A stretch of DNA of 64,000 nt from Erythrophleum ivorense (GCA_026724425.1 JAIUCV010000008.1:28252477-28316476), one strand, 5' to 3'. Numbered from the stretch's first letter, positions 10,276 through 23,098 are shown. A program made the numbers and translations. The notes: generated by a model not told the origin, from the sequence alone.

Positions 10276-13190
10276 TATAACACCCTAAAATTAATTAAGG
10301 TGTTAATAATGTATTTGGACTAATTAAGAATAATTATTATGGAATAATTAGGTGAGCTATATGAACTGAAATTTATAGAGAAATAAAGTTATTAATATAG
10401 GTTTAAGATTTCAATTGGGTTAAAGCTTAATTTAGGCCCAAAATTAATTTTAGTAAGCTATGAATAAAGATTTATGAAGGCCCAATGATTTTAGGTGCAA
10501 GCCCAACTCCTTATAATGAGACTTAGGCCAAGAGAGATTACTTAGCAATGGCCCAAGTTGATTTAGTAAAATAGGGGCCTAAGACCCAATTTATATGAGC
10601 TGGCCTAACGCACATTATGCAGACCCAAATTAGATTGACTCTTGGAACTTGGCCTGACCCTATCAAATTGCTGCAACCTAATTTATGAAATAAGGCCCAA
10701 CAAGCATAAAAATCTGAACCCATAAGGAATTGGGCCATTGGGTCACCACATTCCACTTTTAGCTCTAAATTTTCTGCAGCCCATTCATTAAACCATAGCC
10801 CAACCACTAGAAATGAGCCCAATTGGATCTTGGGCTAATAGGCTAGCCTATTTCTCATTAAAAACCCTAAAGGTTTAGTAGCCACACCTATTTGGAAGAG
10901 CAAAACGCTTGGTTCTGTAGAAGGAAAAACCTATTTTCGCACCTTGAAGAGAGGCTAGGGTTTCCATCACTATTTTGGCTCCATTTCTCCCACTTAGAGC
11001 AAGATTTAGCTAAGGTAACCTTCTTATAACTTAATCTTCTCTTCTTCTTCTTCGATTTAGCCCAATTGGTCTTTTATTTGAAGCATTTTTATCTTCCACC
11101 TAAAACTAAAACTTGTTGTTTGGTGCTTTCATGGTGGATTTTTGAAGGTTGAGTCTATGGGTGTTGTTAAGTGAGTATTCTCTTCCCATTTTGATGCATT
11201 TTCTGTTAGTTTGAGACCTCTATAGTTGACCTATGATATGGGCTTTGGTTTCATATGAAATTACCCAGAAATTAGAGTAAGCTATGGCAGTTTTTGGTAT
11301 GGAAAAGTTGGAACCCGAAATTAAAATCCATTGGTAATTAGGTGAGTAACCTTTAGATAGTCATTAGCAGTTCAACTCTTTGGGTATCTGATTTGTTACT
11401 AGAAATGATGATAATTATGCTTGTTAAAGGCTTGATGTGCATTTGGATTGTTATGGTAGATAGAGGAAGAGTAATTAGCTTTACTGAGGTAACCGATGTT
11501 AATTTTCCAATTTCATGTATATATTCATGTTAATCTAATATTGTTTGCACATATATGATTTTGAAATGCTAAATGATTGGTTGACTACTTGAATTGTTAT
11601 TGTGATTGGACCTTGTAAGTCTATGGTGGAGCTGTGGTGCAGTTGCCACCTGTGCATATACTTTGATCGGGCACCGGGTTGTGATCAGACCCTAGATGCA
11701 CTAAGCTCTGGTTGTGCTCATTACAGAGTAGGTGCCATGGACGGACCTCTCCCAGTGTTATTAGCCATTAATATGTTGTGTATGATTACTGGTATAGGAC
11801 AGTAGTCATTAGTAGTTCAACTAGTTCATTTGCAAATTGAATTGATGATTTTGGTATTGATGACATGAATTTGCACTGGATTGATTAACCTGTATGTATA
11901 TATGGAAATTGCCTTTTGTTACTGAGATTGTATATCTCACCCTGATGTGGGCTAATATTTTTAGGGATTGGACCTCTTAGTGGCAAGGAGAAAATTAATA
12001 GAAGCTTATTAAATGGTTTGGTAGCACATAGGTTTAGAAGCCTTGTCAAATTGTATTGTAACTAGAGTGCTAGTTTTGTATCATTGCTACATTGCATCAT
12101 GAATTGCTAAGTATAGGGACTATATATGTAATTTAATTATCACAGAATTGAACATTTTGGTTGTAATTGGCTAACAATGGATAAGCAACTTGCTCTTGTA
12201 TGAACATTAAGCATTGACCCATGCTCCTTGTGGCCAGAATACATTTGCTATCACAAAATCATGGTTTTTGCTGATGTGTGATAGCTTAGTGAGTAGGAAC
12301 TAATACTTTAAATCTTGGAATGGATAAGGATAGATTAACTGGGTAAATCAAGTAGATAAACACCATTAAAAGTTCACAAATAGAGGGAGAGTGGTCTTAG
12401 AGTGTCCCTAGAAAGAGATTTGGAGAGTAGAGGACAAAACTTGGGAGATGCTGTTGCATCAGGGATTGTACTGCGGCTAAAAAGGCTCCACTGCAGCCAA
12501 ATGAGTGACAAAGGCGAAGGGAGCTATGGTGTGAGTGATCTCACCATGGCGCAATCGAAGAAAATTGGCTTGAAGAGTATCAGTGGTGAGGAACGTTGCG
12601 GCTTGAGGAATCTCGCCGCTGCTCAGTGCGAAAAAAATCGCCTAGGAGGGTGGCAGAGAGAAACCTCATCGCGGCACAACATGTACCACCATGGCACTAG
12701 TCAAGGCAACTAGGTCAGGAGTTTCCAGTAGCGAGTCTCGCCGTAGCTCAAGAGTTTTTCACCGAGACGAGAATCATAGAATTTTGAACAATAGTCCTAA
12801 GAGGCATTTCTGCCACGGAAACGATTTCTAAGAGTAACTTAGTTATAGCGTGAAAGGTCGGGGCTACGGCGCAGGTCCCCAAACTCCTACTTTAGCCTAG
12901 AAACCCTAGTTTCTTCAATGGTAATACTAGGAAATGATATAGGAATACTTAATAGGAGGTTTTTGTGTGTTGAAATTGAAGGATGGATGAATCATAAATC
13001 CCTCATGATAGTATAATTTCTTTTATGCATTCTCACATTTGTGGTTGTTTAGCGATGGCCCTAACATTAAGGTTCAAATTTTCCTATATTTTCATAATGT
13101 AATAAATTGTAACGACTCCAAACCTTGACCATTAATTATTACTCATGTATTTAGCCATAATTACCATATTTAGAAGATAGGGTCATCACA
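10276..13190 (+). mobile_element. Solo LTR A2, family A, TSD AAACC
   Basis: Starts TATAACACCCTAAAATTAAT (first G of TG mutated) and ends GGGTCATCACA. It is flanked by AAACC at 10271-10275 and AAACC at 13191-13195, which is a perfect 5-bp TSD. Outside the TSD, the two sides join into continuous B3 LTR sequence. The same order (gttcctaaattcaaacc, then aatagttcctttggtg) is seen uninterrupted at 19020-19075 on the other strand. Inside are donor-like AAGGTAACC near 11013 and TTAGGTGAGTAACC near 11339, and a conserved short ORF at 11602-11805. A GC-rich patch lies at 12400-12900. No PBS or coding region is present. Confidence 0.92.
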
Positions 13191-13806
13191 AAACCAATAG
13201 TTCCTTTGGTGTTTATAATTTATATCTAGACCATTTCTATCTCTGGAATTAAAGAAAACTCTCTTTAGGTGCTTGGAATGAAGCTTGGCTGAGACACCCA
13301 CATAATGGAGCACCCATGGAGTTTCATTCATTGCTCTTGGAAATTGGCATCCATGAAGCTTCCTAGGTCTCTTATGAATTCAAATATGCTCTTAAATAAG
13401 TTAAATCATCATTAGAAAGTTTCATAAATGCCTAGGTGCAATCAAAACCCTAATTTTCATAACTTGTTATCTATAACTTCCTTTTAAATTCTATTTGTTC
13501 CATATGATCTCTCATACTTCAAAATCCTAATTCCTATCAAGTTTGGATCAAAATCAAACCCTTACATAGCACCTTAGCTCTAGCCAAAATGTACACACAA
13601 GGAGAAGCCAAGGAGAAGCAAGTTTAGCCATGGTTTCATACCTTTTCTTAAAGCTTATCAAGTGAACTTTCTTTAGCTTCCAAGGTTTCCTCCAAACTAT
13701 TTCTTCCTTCTACTAAACTAGCTACAAAATACCTCCTTTCAGAACTTTAAAACCAAGAGAAAAGAGAGGAGAAAGAGAAGAAGAACTTTAGGAAAAATTT
13801 TGAAAG
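13191..13806 (-). mobile_element. LTR B3 fragment c
   Basis: Host LTR B3 continues from the A2 target site up to repeat C1. It contains the cataccttttctta block near 13640 (minus-strand donor-like AAGGTATG) and the purine-rich stretch gagaaagagaagaag that precedes the promoter in B LTRs. Confidence 0.75.
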
Positions 13807-16248
13807 GTTGTATTGTACAACCTCAAAATAAACTATGTTAGATAATATTTTTGCAATATAAGGTATAACCTAGATGATCTCTCTTGAAAATAGATTTTTA
13901 TATTTAATTGAGTTTTCTAAGTGTAAGAAGATCCTATAACTACCTAATTTAAGTGGGTTTGATCTCATTAAACTAACTAAAATTAAATTGAAATAAAGCT
14001 CCTAGTTATTACCTAAATGCATGAACTAATAAGTAACTAATGGACTTGTGACTAGCTTTGGATTCATTCCTTAGTATCCACTATCCTTATCTTAATTCAA
14101 TTGTTAATGTTATAGTGTAAGAGTCCCTATTAGTGTTCATGGCAAGTGATCTTGAGTTACCACACAAGATTCAAGAGATTAATAATTAAATGTTGAATTG
14201 AAATCTCAACTTTGCATCTAATTATTAACTCTTGTCATTAAAATCTTTGAACAATTAAATGAGTGATTAATCAATCAATTAGCCTCTGAATTAACAACCT
14301 AGAATGTTTAATTAACTAATTAAACTTCAAGGAATCCTTAAATCAAACAATTAAGCACACAATTTCACTCATGCATTTTATTAAACATCTTGACTGCATA
14401 CATGAGAAATTAAAGAAAAATAAAAATTTTAGCACTTAATTCAATCCATTAATCATCAAATAGTCTTCTAATTAGTGTTTAACTAGACAATAATTATAAA
14501 TTACACCAATCTCAATAATTGCAAGCTCAACCAAGTAAATAAAATAACAAAAAATTGATGTAGAAAGGGAGAAAATAAAATATGAATCTTAGCCAAAATC
14601 TCTTGATTATCTCCATAGATTCAAGCTTCTCTAAGGTCTTCCTCCTAGCTGCCACAATTTAAAGATTTAGTGCTTCATGGAGGTGGAAGGAGATGGAGTG
14701 AAGGTAGCTACAGCTTCAGGGGGAATGAATGGTGAATAGATGGAGTGTTTTGATGATGGAATCAGATAAGGCCCTTAATTCATAGAATGGATGATGTGTA
14801 TGAAGTGGTATGAATTGTTTGGATTGATTCATGGATTCTTGGATGAATGATGAGATGACATGAAGCATGGATACATCATGGATACGTGCTGGCCAAGCCT
14901 TCATTAAAAATCATGTACTGCCTCCATGCTATTTCACGTGCTCTCCTACGCGTGGCTCTTCCTTCAATTCTCTTATGTCCTGGACCTTTCGACCTGTAGT
15001 AATCCACGCCAAACCCAAGCTTCATTTGTTGTACTGTTCACATATTTTGTAGCCCTTGCTTCTTCAGCTAGTCCTATGGCTTTATTTATATTCATCCTCA
15101 CATATTTTTTGCTCATCTTCTTCTTTTTTCCTACATCTTTAACATTTTGTTTTCCCTAGCTCATGTTTCCCATTCCATGTCAGAATTGCATAGGTGTTTG
15201 AAGCCATTTTCTCCTTCTTCTTTTCATTCTCCACGTGCCTCTGCCTGCTGTACCCGTAGCTTCTTCTCTTCTCTATTTTGGTCCTATCTCAACATATCTT
15301 TCCTATGAGCTTCATCATTTGTGTCTAAACCATAATTTATCTCTTTTCTTCACATGTTCTACTACCCTCCAAACCCTTCACGTGTTTGCTTTTGTATCTC
15401 TCCCATCCCACATGTTCATTTTAGCTAGCTTCTTATATGTTTTCCTATATGTAGCTAGTGTAACATGAAGCCCCTTGAGTGTGTTGCTCTCTCATTCATC
15501 CAGCTATGTGAATGAACCGTGTTTCATGCTACTATATAGCCCTCCAAACCTATGAGTATGAAGGAGTCAATGTAGGAGTGTCTGAAGCTTCCTAAGTGTG
15601 AGAGCTTGTGAGCATGTGAATGAAAGAGAGAGTAGAGCCTCGTGTTTCTCTCTGTGTGATGTGTTTGAATGACTTAAGACCCATGGCAACGTGAGTGATG
15701 TGGGTGTGTGTTTTTGAGAGACCATGTGGGGTTGTGCAACATGGAATGAGTGAGTAAATATGTGAGTGAAGTGAATGGGTATCTGACCTAGTGAATGAAC
15801 CTTGTATGTGCCTACGTGTGAGTTTTCGTCCATGCATGAGTGATTTAGGTGAGGTGCTATGTGGAAGTATGAAGGAAAGGATGTGGAATGTGTCAATAGA
15901 AGGCACGTGACTTCATTTATCTTTTTCTCATCTTTATTTTTGAAAATTCCATTAAAATTATAGGCCTTTTATTCAATCTTCTAGCTTCTTTAATAAATTT
16001 TCCCATTTAAGTTCCATTTTCCAATCAAAAATCTACACAAAAGAATGAGAAAAATTAAGTAGGAAAATTTACAAAATTATCTAAAGGAATTTATGCATTA
16101 TAATTCAATAATTTTGTAAATTAATTTATAAAGTGCATAAATGGCTAATAAAATCAAATTTTACCTAATTAAATCCCTAAAGCCATAATTAATCATTAAG
16201 AACTCCAATTTAAGAGGAATAGATGATATAAAAATAGCATTTATCAAC
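13807..16248 (+). mobile_element. Unclassified repeat C1 (about 2.4 kb), likely an inserted element
   Basis: A block foreign to the surrounding B LTR, which resumes on both sides. It starts (G)TTGTATTGTACAACCTCAAA and ends ttatcaac, so the ends read GTTG...CAAC. The flanks gaaag (13802-13806) and ggaag (16249-16253) could be a 5-bp TSD with one change. The first ~1.4 kb is shared with C2 at 47164, including ttaattgRgttttctaagtg and cttgtgactagc. It has ATGGATGA-rich DNA at 14705-14880 and GTGAGTGAA-rich DNA at 15560-15900. No PBS, PPT or protein domain is visible. A solo LTR of another retrotransposon group is the best guess; strand is by alignment with C2 only. Confidence 0.6.
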
Positions 16249-16935
16249 GGAAGAGCATAAAAAAGAAGCAAAATCATACCTTTTTCAAGCCTTGTTTTCT
16301 TCTCCATTGCTCCCTCTTTGGTGTGCCACTCAAGCTTGCTCTTGGTTCTATTTTAGGCCAGATGAAAGTTAGTTTAGATAGGAGTGAGAGGTGGGATGTG
16401 CTAAATAAGAAGGGAGAGGCTACTTATAAAAATTAAAAAATTTCAATTATGTCCCTAAGTCTTTGGTTTCTCTAATTGATCTCATTTCAAATCCTTTTTT
16501 AGAATTGTCTTTTCCATCATATAATTTAGGTCCTCTAATTTATAAAATGCCTCTAGTTTCAAATTAAATGGATTTAGAATAACCCTAAATGATCTAGTTA
16601 AAGTTTTGATCAATCAATAACCTATAATGTACACTGGAGGTTGTTGGTCATTCTAAGGGTTCCTATAGTTTTTTGGGCTTTTGAAAATCTTGGAAAAATT
16701 AATTTTTCCATTTAAAGTTCCCTTATTTGAGTTTTTAAAAGTTGTCTAAAATTATGATTTTGCTAGTATGTTATTCCTTTAATTTATTTTGCTATTTTGG
16801 CTTCGATTTCAAGCCATATTTCTAGATGTTTCAATTAACATTTTAATCTCAGTTAGCCTCAAATTGCTTTACTTTAGGGTAATCATATTTCATTTTATTA
16901 GGCTTAGTTTGGTTTATGGAAAACCAGTTATTATA
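16249..16935 (-). mobile_element. LTR B3 fragment d (5' end)
   Basis: The promoter-proximal part of host LTR B3 resumes after C1: cataccttttt, a purine/pyrimidine stretch, ttttccatcatataatttagg at about 16508, and the 5' terminus at 16935 (TATAATAACTGG on the minus strand). The TATA region has decayed (ctaaataagaag near 16400). Confidence 0.75.
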
Positions 16936-16959
16936 TTTTTATCTACATATAGCCTCGAT

Positions 16960-17715
16960 GAGCAACCTAATCATTATACATTTCATTTGCTTATGCATCT
17001 CTCCATGCACTTTATGCTTCACTTGGTTCAATGGTTTCTATGTTATCATGTAGTTTCGCCTTCACCTCTTCATCAATTAGTTAGTTATCTTACTCAATTT
17101 CTAATGGATCTATAATAATCTACCTTTTACTCAAATTATGCAATAGGCAATAAGCAATAATAATTTGATTGTGAGTTTTAATAGGATAATAACTTAAACT
17201 TTTAAGAATTACCCAACGCATCTCCAATAGCCTAAATATTCTTTCTATCACATTTCTAGCTTGAGCATATCGCTTATTAAACATTTTTTCAGGTGTTGTT
17301 AGGACATGTCCACACTCCACTCACTAAGATTGTAACGAGTTCCCCTATAGGAGGTAAAAAACCCTTCTCCATTAGTATATCCAGCATCTACCAAGTAATA
17401 GATCCTATTTCATGAGACAAATACAAAAGTTATATTTTTATTATAATACGTTTATTAATAAGAATGTAGTTTTGACATTCTTACCAATTGGAACTTTAAG
17501 GGCCATTTCTACTATTAACTACATCATGCGATACCTTAGCATCTGAAGTCAAACCCTCCCAACTCAATAAAATATATGTAAATTTCATGTCTTGTGAACA
17601 CACTCTAAAATCATTTATGGTAATTTCATCTTTACGACTTCTATATCTTGGATTGTCAGCTTTAAGAATGTTAATACTAATATAGGTTCCATCTAAAGTT
17701 TCTTAACAACCCTAA
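16960..17715 (-). pseudogene. PIF/Harbinger-type transposase (HARBI1-like nuclease) remnant
   Basis: In minus-strand order: LDGTYISINILKADNPRYR (about 17700), VCSQDMKFTYILLSWEGL, then SHDVVNSRNG. A donor-like GGTAAGAATGTC follows near 17485. After an apparent intron come YYLVDAGYTNGEGFF and YRGTRYNLSEW (about 17400-17320), then FNKRYAQARNVIERIFRLL and IIIAYCLLHNL (17290-17130). A decayed IEPSEA.SAWRDA end lies near 17000. These match the DDE nuclease of plant PIF/Harbinger DNA transposons, which cuts and rejoins DNA. A frameshift falls just before the intron and there are stops near the C-terminus. The N-terminal domain, the partner Myb-like gene and the terminal repeats are absent. It sits between the outer ends of two B LTRs facing opposite ways, so it may be the older target DNA. 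Confidence 0.9.
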
Positions 17716-17739
17716 ATAGATGAGCAAATGATCATTTAT

Positions 17740-19825
17740 TATAATACCCAATTTTCCTAAAAAAGTCAGGAATGAATCAGTTATAAAAGGAAGTCCCCTA
17801 AATTGAATGAGTTGAGGCCAAATAAAATTAGGACAATAACTTAGAAAATTGAAAATGAGGATACAAGGTTTAAGATGCCCAAAAACTAGAGCTGGAGTAG
17901 CTAAATAAAATTAGATCAAAACCAATTGCATTTTTGTAATTTTGGGCTTTTTTTAGAAATCTCAAAGGAGGAATCTTTAAATAAAAAATTTAAGCTTCCC
18001 AGGGTTTTTAAAGGCCCTAAAAACCATAGGAATTTCTAAAATGGTTAAAACCTCTCCGGTTTACGCTTTAGAATGTCAGTTGAGCCAAACTTAGACCAAT
18101 TTGTTTGGGAAGGTTTTAAATCCAATTTGGGTGAAACCAAAGGTATTTTATAAGTTAGAGGACCTAAATTTTATGATGGAAAAGATAGTTCTCAAAAAGG
18201 AGTTCAAATGAGGCCAAATGGAGAAATCATGGTTTAGGGACTAAAATGAAAAGTTGAAAAAGTGTATTAACTTTACTTTTTGCCTTATAAATCATGTCAA
18301 GCCTTTCCTCTTCCTCTCCATCAATGCTTTTCTAGTCTGGACAGAATTTAAGAGAGAGCTTAGGAGACACACTAAGAGGGAAGAGAAGAAACTTTAAAAG
18401 GGTAAGATTTTCTAGTTTTTTCACACTCTTTGTTTCATTAAACTTGTTCCTCTCTTCTTCCTTTCTCTTTCTATAGTTTTATTGATTGACTTAGTGCTAG
18501 GTTATGGCTGATTCAATGGAGCAAGGAGAAGAATTAGGAGAACTCTTTGGGAGCATAAAAAAGAACTCTTAGGAAGGTTGAAAACAAGGTATGAGACATG
18601 GTGTGATTTTGCTTCCTATTGCTTCTTCTTTTCTCTTGTGTCTCAGCCAAATTTAGGGGTCTAGGTAAGAGGCTTTGTTCTAATTCAAACTTGATAGGGA
18701 AAAGGATTTTGAAGCCTAAGGAGCTTAAAGGAAGCAATAGGAGTAAAAAAGAAGCCATAGAAATCCATTTGTGACACTTTGGGAATTTGATATGTAAATG
18801 AAATTTTGAAACTTCATAAGAGTCATATGGCTTATATAAGAGTATGAATGAGGTCCCAAGGCATTTAGGAAGTTCCACAAGTGACTAATTCCCTAAGAAA
18901 ACAAACAAAACTCTATAGGCTCCCAAGTGGTAGTGAGTCTTAGCCTAGAGAGAGAGAGAGAGAGAGAGCACCTAGGGAGAGTTTTTCTTGATTCCAAGAT
19001 TAAAAGTGGTCTAGATATGAATTATAGATACTAAAGGAACCATTGGTTTAAATTTAGAATCCATGGTTTATAAGATGGAAGTTAGGATCCTTTGATGGAC
19101 ATAAAGAAGAAACTTAGTATTTGCCTTCTTAAATTGAACTTATAATGACCCCAATGAGTTTAAATCGAGTCATATGACTTCAAATGAATGAAAAATTAGA
19201 GCCAAGAACAAAGATTACGAGAGTTAACTCATTATGCCTTATATGGAGCCATAATTGAACCATAAGCTAGTATATGACTGTGTAGAGCTTATGAGATGTT
19301 AGAGTTAGTTCTAATGATGTTTTTGTGCCTTGTTGGATGTATCTAGGCCAAGCAAATTAAGCTCTCCATCATTGGGTGTGTGAAGGCGAGAAGAGGGGAG
19401 AAGTTTCAAGGAGAAAAGTGTGCTCCTAGCCTTAAGGTAGCTTTCTATCCTTTCTTGTATGCACTTGTTGGTTGATTTAGTGTCTTTGGATGCTTGTGTG
19501 TATGTTTGAACTATAAGATATGCTTATAGCTTTTGTTTACATGTTATGGTACCATTATGTGCATTAAATGTGTTTTAAACGCAAGATAACTTGAATTGGG
19601 TGAGGTTATCCTAAAAGTTCTTTAGATTGGATGAGGAGGAGCCAAAATTCTTTAAGAGTGGGTGAGATAAAGGCAAAAGTCTCAAAAGTGAGTGAAGCTA
19701 AGTCAAAAGTCCCTAAAAGTGGATGAGGCAAATCTAAAAGTCTCTAGAAATTGGGTGAGGACCAAAAGTCCCTAGAGGCTATTCTTAAATGAAATGGGTT
19801 TGAATGACATGAAAATATATTTATG
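17740..19825 (+). mobile_element. LTR fragment B4 (5' part), family B
   Basis: Starts TATAATACCCAATTTTCC (first G decayed) and follows the usual B order: gtcccctaaattgaatgag, ctaaattttatgatggaaaa, a weak TATA (cttataaa, 18285-18292), AAAAGGGTAAGATTT donor-like near 18400, the aaggtagctttc block near 19434, and minisatellite units at 19600-19785. It stops at 19825, where another B LTR starts; the 3' part is not found beyond it. Confidence 0.82.
18947..18968 (+). repeat. (AG)n microsatellite
   Basis: About 11 AG units inside LTR B4. Confidence 0.95.
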
Positions 19826-22800
19826 TGTAACACTTGGTTTTCATGAAAATGACTAAAACTAGCTAGATATAAAAAAGAGTTCTTTAAAATGAATGAGTTG
19901 AGGCCCAATAAAATTAGGATAAAATTCTAAATAATAAAAAATAAGGATCTAAGGCTTAAGATGGCCAGAAACTAGAGCCGAAGTGGCTAAAGAAAATTCT
20001 AACAAAATGTAGTAGCATTTTTGTAATTTTGGGAATTTTTAGAAAACTCAATGGAGGGATCTTTAAATGAAAAAATTGAGTTTCTTAGGGTTCTCAGATG
20101 CCTTAAAAACTATAAGAACCCCTAGAACAGTTAAAACCCTTCCAGTTTATGTTTTAGAATATCGATAGACTCAAACTTTGATCTTTTGGTTTGGGAAGGT
20201 TATAGACTCGATTTGAGTGATTCCAAAGGCAATTTATAGGTTTGAGAATCTAAATTTTATGATAGAAAAGACAGTTCTAAAAAGGAGTAGAAATAAGCCT
20301 AAAATGAAAAAGGCAAGAATGAATGACAAAATTGGCATTTTGAAAAGCTTCTTATGGAACCTTTCCTATATATAGGTGGTGCCTCACTCTTCTCCTCATT
20401 TTAGCTGACCTAGTTTCTACCCAAAATAGAGGAAAACTCAAAAAGAAAGGGCACATAAGAGGAAGGGTAAAAGGAGAGGAAAAAGGTAAGAAATTCTTGG
20501 TTTTTCAAGCTCCACCCTTTAATAAACTTGTTCTCCTCTTTCTCCTCTCTTTTCCTATGATTTTGGTGTATGATTTGGATTTGTTTTGAGTCATGTTTAA
20601 AGGAAGTTCAAAATTTGAAGGAGAAGCCATAGCCAAGGAGAAAGCTCTTGAAAAGGCTAAAGAATTAAAGTAAATTCATGGCTGTCCTTGCTTCCTTCTT
20701 CTTGATCTTCTATGGGGGATTTTTGGCCTCATATAAAACAACTAAGAGAGAGCAAATTTTGACCTAAACCAAGCATGAAACCTAGGTTTTCGAGAGTGAA
20801 AAATAAGTATATGCAAAGAGATTTAAAAATAGGCATTAGAAATTAGGTTTCTAAAACCTAGGTTTTTGATTACACCATGATATTATGAAGCTTTCTAATG
20901 GTATTTCCAATTGTCTAAGAGTATAGATGGGTTCTTGACACACTTAGAAAGCCACACATATACCATTTTAGCCAAACATGGTTCTAGCACCTAAGGAGAG
21001 TTTTAAATCTTTCTAAAGGTAGAAAGGGACTAAATGTGATAGAAGAACATCAAAGAAAGCCTTAAAAAAAAATTAGAAGCCTTGGTTTGTGTGATGGAAA
21101 TGTAGGCTCCATAATAAGACTTAAAGAAGAAACTTGTATCTAGGCTCTTGGGAATGAATTTATGATGACTCCAAGAGGTCTAAATGGAGTCAAGAGACTT
21201 AGATAGAAGTAGAAAATGGACCCAATATCTTAAATTCTAATAGTTGCTTTATTAGGTCTTGTATGGAACCATAATTGAACCATAGAACAAAGTAAGCTTC
21301 CATAGAGTGTGTGTGATGCTAAAGCTTGCTTCCATGATCTAATTATGTCTCATTTGATGTGTTTAGGCCAAAGGAATCAAGCTTCACCTAATTACAAGTG
21401 TGTGGCCAAAAAAGGGGAGGAATAGCTAAGGAAAAAGTGTGTAAATATTGCTTCAAGGTAGCTCTCTAACCTTTCTCACATGCATAGCTTGGTTATTTTC
21501 TTGTCATTGAGTGCTTGTGTGTATGTTTCGGGCATGAATAATGTTTCTAGCCAATGTTTACATTTTATAGTACCATTATGTTTCTTGAAATGTTTTTATG
21601 ATTGCATTATGGCTTGAATGGGTTTGGTGATGCCAAAAGTCCCTTAGCAAGGGTAAGGATGACTCAAAAGTCCCTAGAAATAGGTGAGACAAAGCCAAAA
21701 GACTCAAGAAGAATGAGGCTAAGTCAAAAGTCCCTTAAAAATGGATGAGGCAAATCCAAAAGCCCCAAGAAAGGTGGGTGAGGCTAAACCAATGTGTTTG
21801 AGAGCTTATGTTTACTATGTATGAGTTGATATGCCAAGGAAAATGATTTATGCACACTTACTAATTGCTTGAATGTCCTACATGCATTCTTTGATTTGTT
21901 TATACATCCATTATGTATGTTTGAAAGGGTTAAGAGTTATTGGGATTCTTTGAATCTCACTCTTCCCCCAATATATGCCTAACCATGTCTAGGTGAGCCA
22001 AGTGGATAAAGAAATGGAAGCTAACAAGCAGGAAAAGCAAGATTTTGACAAATAGATAGAGAAATAAGCTTTGTAATTGCATTATGATGTCAAAAATTGT
22101 AAGTATAAGATATATGTATGATGTAAACCCTTGAACATGTTCTAATATATGTATCAATGTGAAGCTAGATGATGAATATGTGTGTTCTTGCCACCAAGGA
22201 GCCTTTATGAGATGTAATATTTATGTGTATGTATGCTAGTGACAAGGTGAGATTGATCTCCATGATGATTTGGATCATTTGGCATGCTTTTATATGTTAT
22301 ATTTGTACTTTAAAACTTGCCCATATAGTGGTCCAAAGTGTAGAAAAGCATTTGGTGCTTGAAATGCCCATTTTGGACTTCAAATTGACTGAATGGTGAG
22401 CTGAATCAAAGTTTAACCAAATGATTTAGGCTTTCCATGAAATTTGGCCAACAAGTAGGTCTCATCTAGAAATTTTCATAGAGCTAAAGAGCACTCAATT
22501 TGAAACTCTAGAGAATTTATTATGATTTTTTAAAGTTGGCCAAATTATGCAGAAATGGCATGTTATTATTCATTTAGTTAGTTTGCTTCTCTATGTCACA
22601 CATAGGACAAATGAAGTCCAATACTCATGAAATTTTATAAGTATAAACTAAACATCATAAGATTTTCATAGCCATTAAGATCACCTCATTTGGAGCTCTG
22701 TAGAGGGAGAAATAAATTTTTGAAGTTGTATGACAGTATTAGTTATGCAACCTGACCTGAGTTACTGTTCTATCAATTTCCATGGGCTATAGGCCATGGC

Positions 22801-23098
22801 ATTGGTTTAGAATTATTTTTAGCCATTAGTAGACATCCACAGCTTTCAAAATCATATGGTTTGCATGATTTCAATTCTTCTAGAATTAGTTATGAATTTT
22901 CAAAGTTTGTATCAGAAAGTTGGAACATGGAATCTAGGACAAAATTCTAGTTTTGTGAGATGTAGTTCTAAATATGAAATGAATGAGACCAAATGTGATG
23001 TGTATAACATGTATGTATGTGTTGTGAATAGAAAATGATGTGGATAAGTTCTCATGGTCTATGGAGCATAAAATGAAACATTGAGATCTTACGTAACA
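19826..23098 (+). mobile_element. LTR B5, family B, near full length
   Basis: Starts TGTAACACTTGGTTTTCATG and ends near CTTACGTAACA. It has a TATA at 20366-20375 (cctatatataggtggtgcc), AAAAGGTAAGAAA at 20481-20493, an aaggtagctctc block near 21458, and a minisatellite at 21635-21795. The conserved attgggattctttgaatctc is near 21940. The 3' part carries ttagttatgaatttt. The flanking 5-mers (ttatg on the left, agtaa on the right) do not match, so one side has been rearranged. No PBS or internal sequence is attached. Confidence 0.82.
20366..20375 (+). promoter_or_regulatory. TATA box of LTR B5
   Basis: ctatatatag in the context CCTATATATAGGTGGTGCC, about 540 bp inside the LTR. Confidence 0.6.

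Noticed and set aside
12402..12713. Plus-strand 103-codon ORF in LTR A2
   Set aside because: Lies in the GC-rich LTR patch; no counterpart frame in LTRs A1 or A3 and no domain.
15567..15906. Two overlapping minus-strand ORFs of over 100 codons in repeat C1
   Set aside because: They cover a GTGAGTGA-rich tract whose translation is His/Ser/Thr-rich low complexity; the region is absent from C2, so there is no conservation to support coding.
17735..19826. LTR pair (B4 and B5) as the two LTRs of one element
   Set aside because: Both are in the same orientation but directly adjacent, B4 lacks its 3' part, and nothing internal lies between them.
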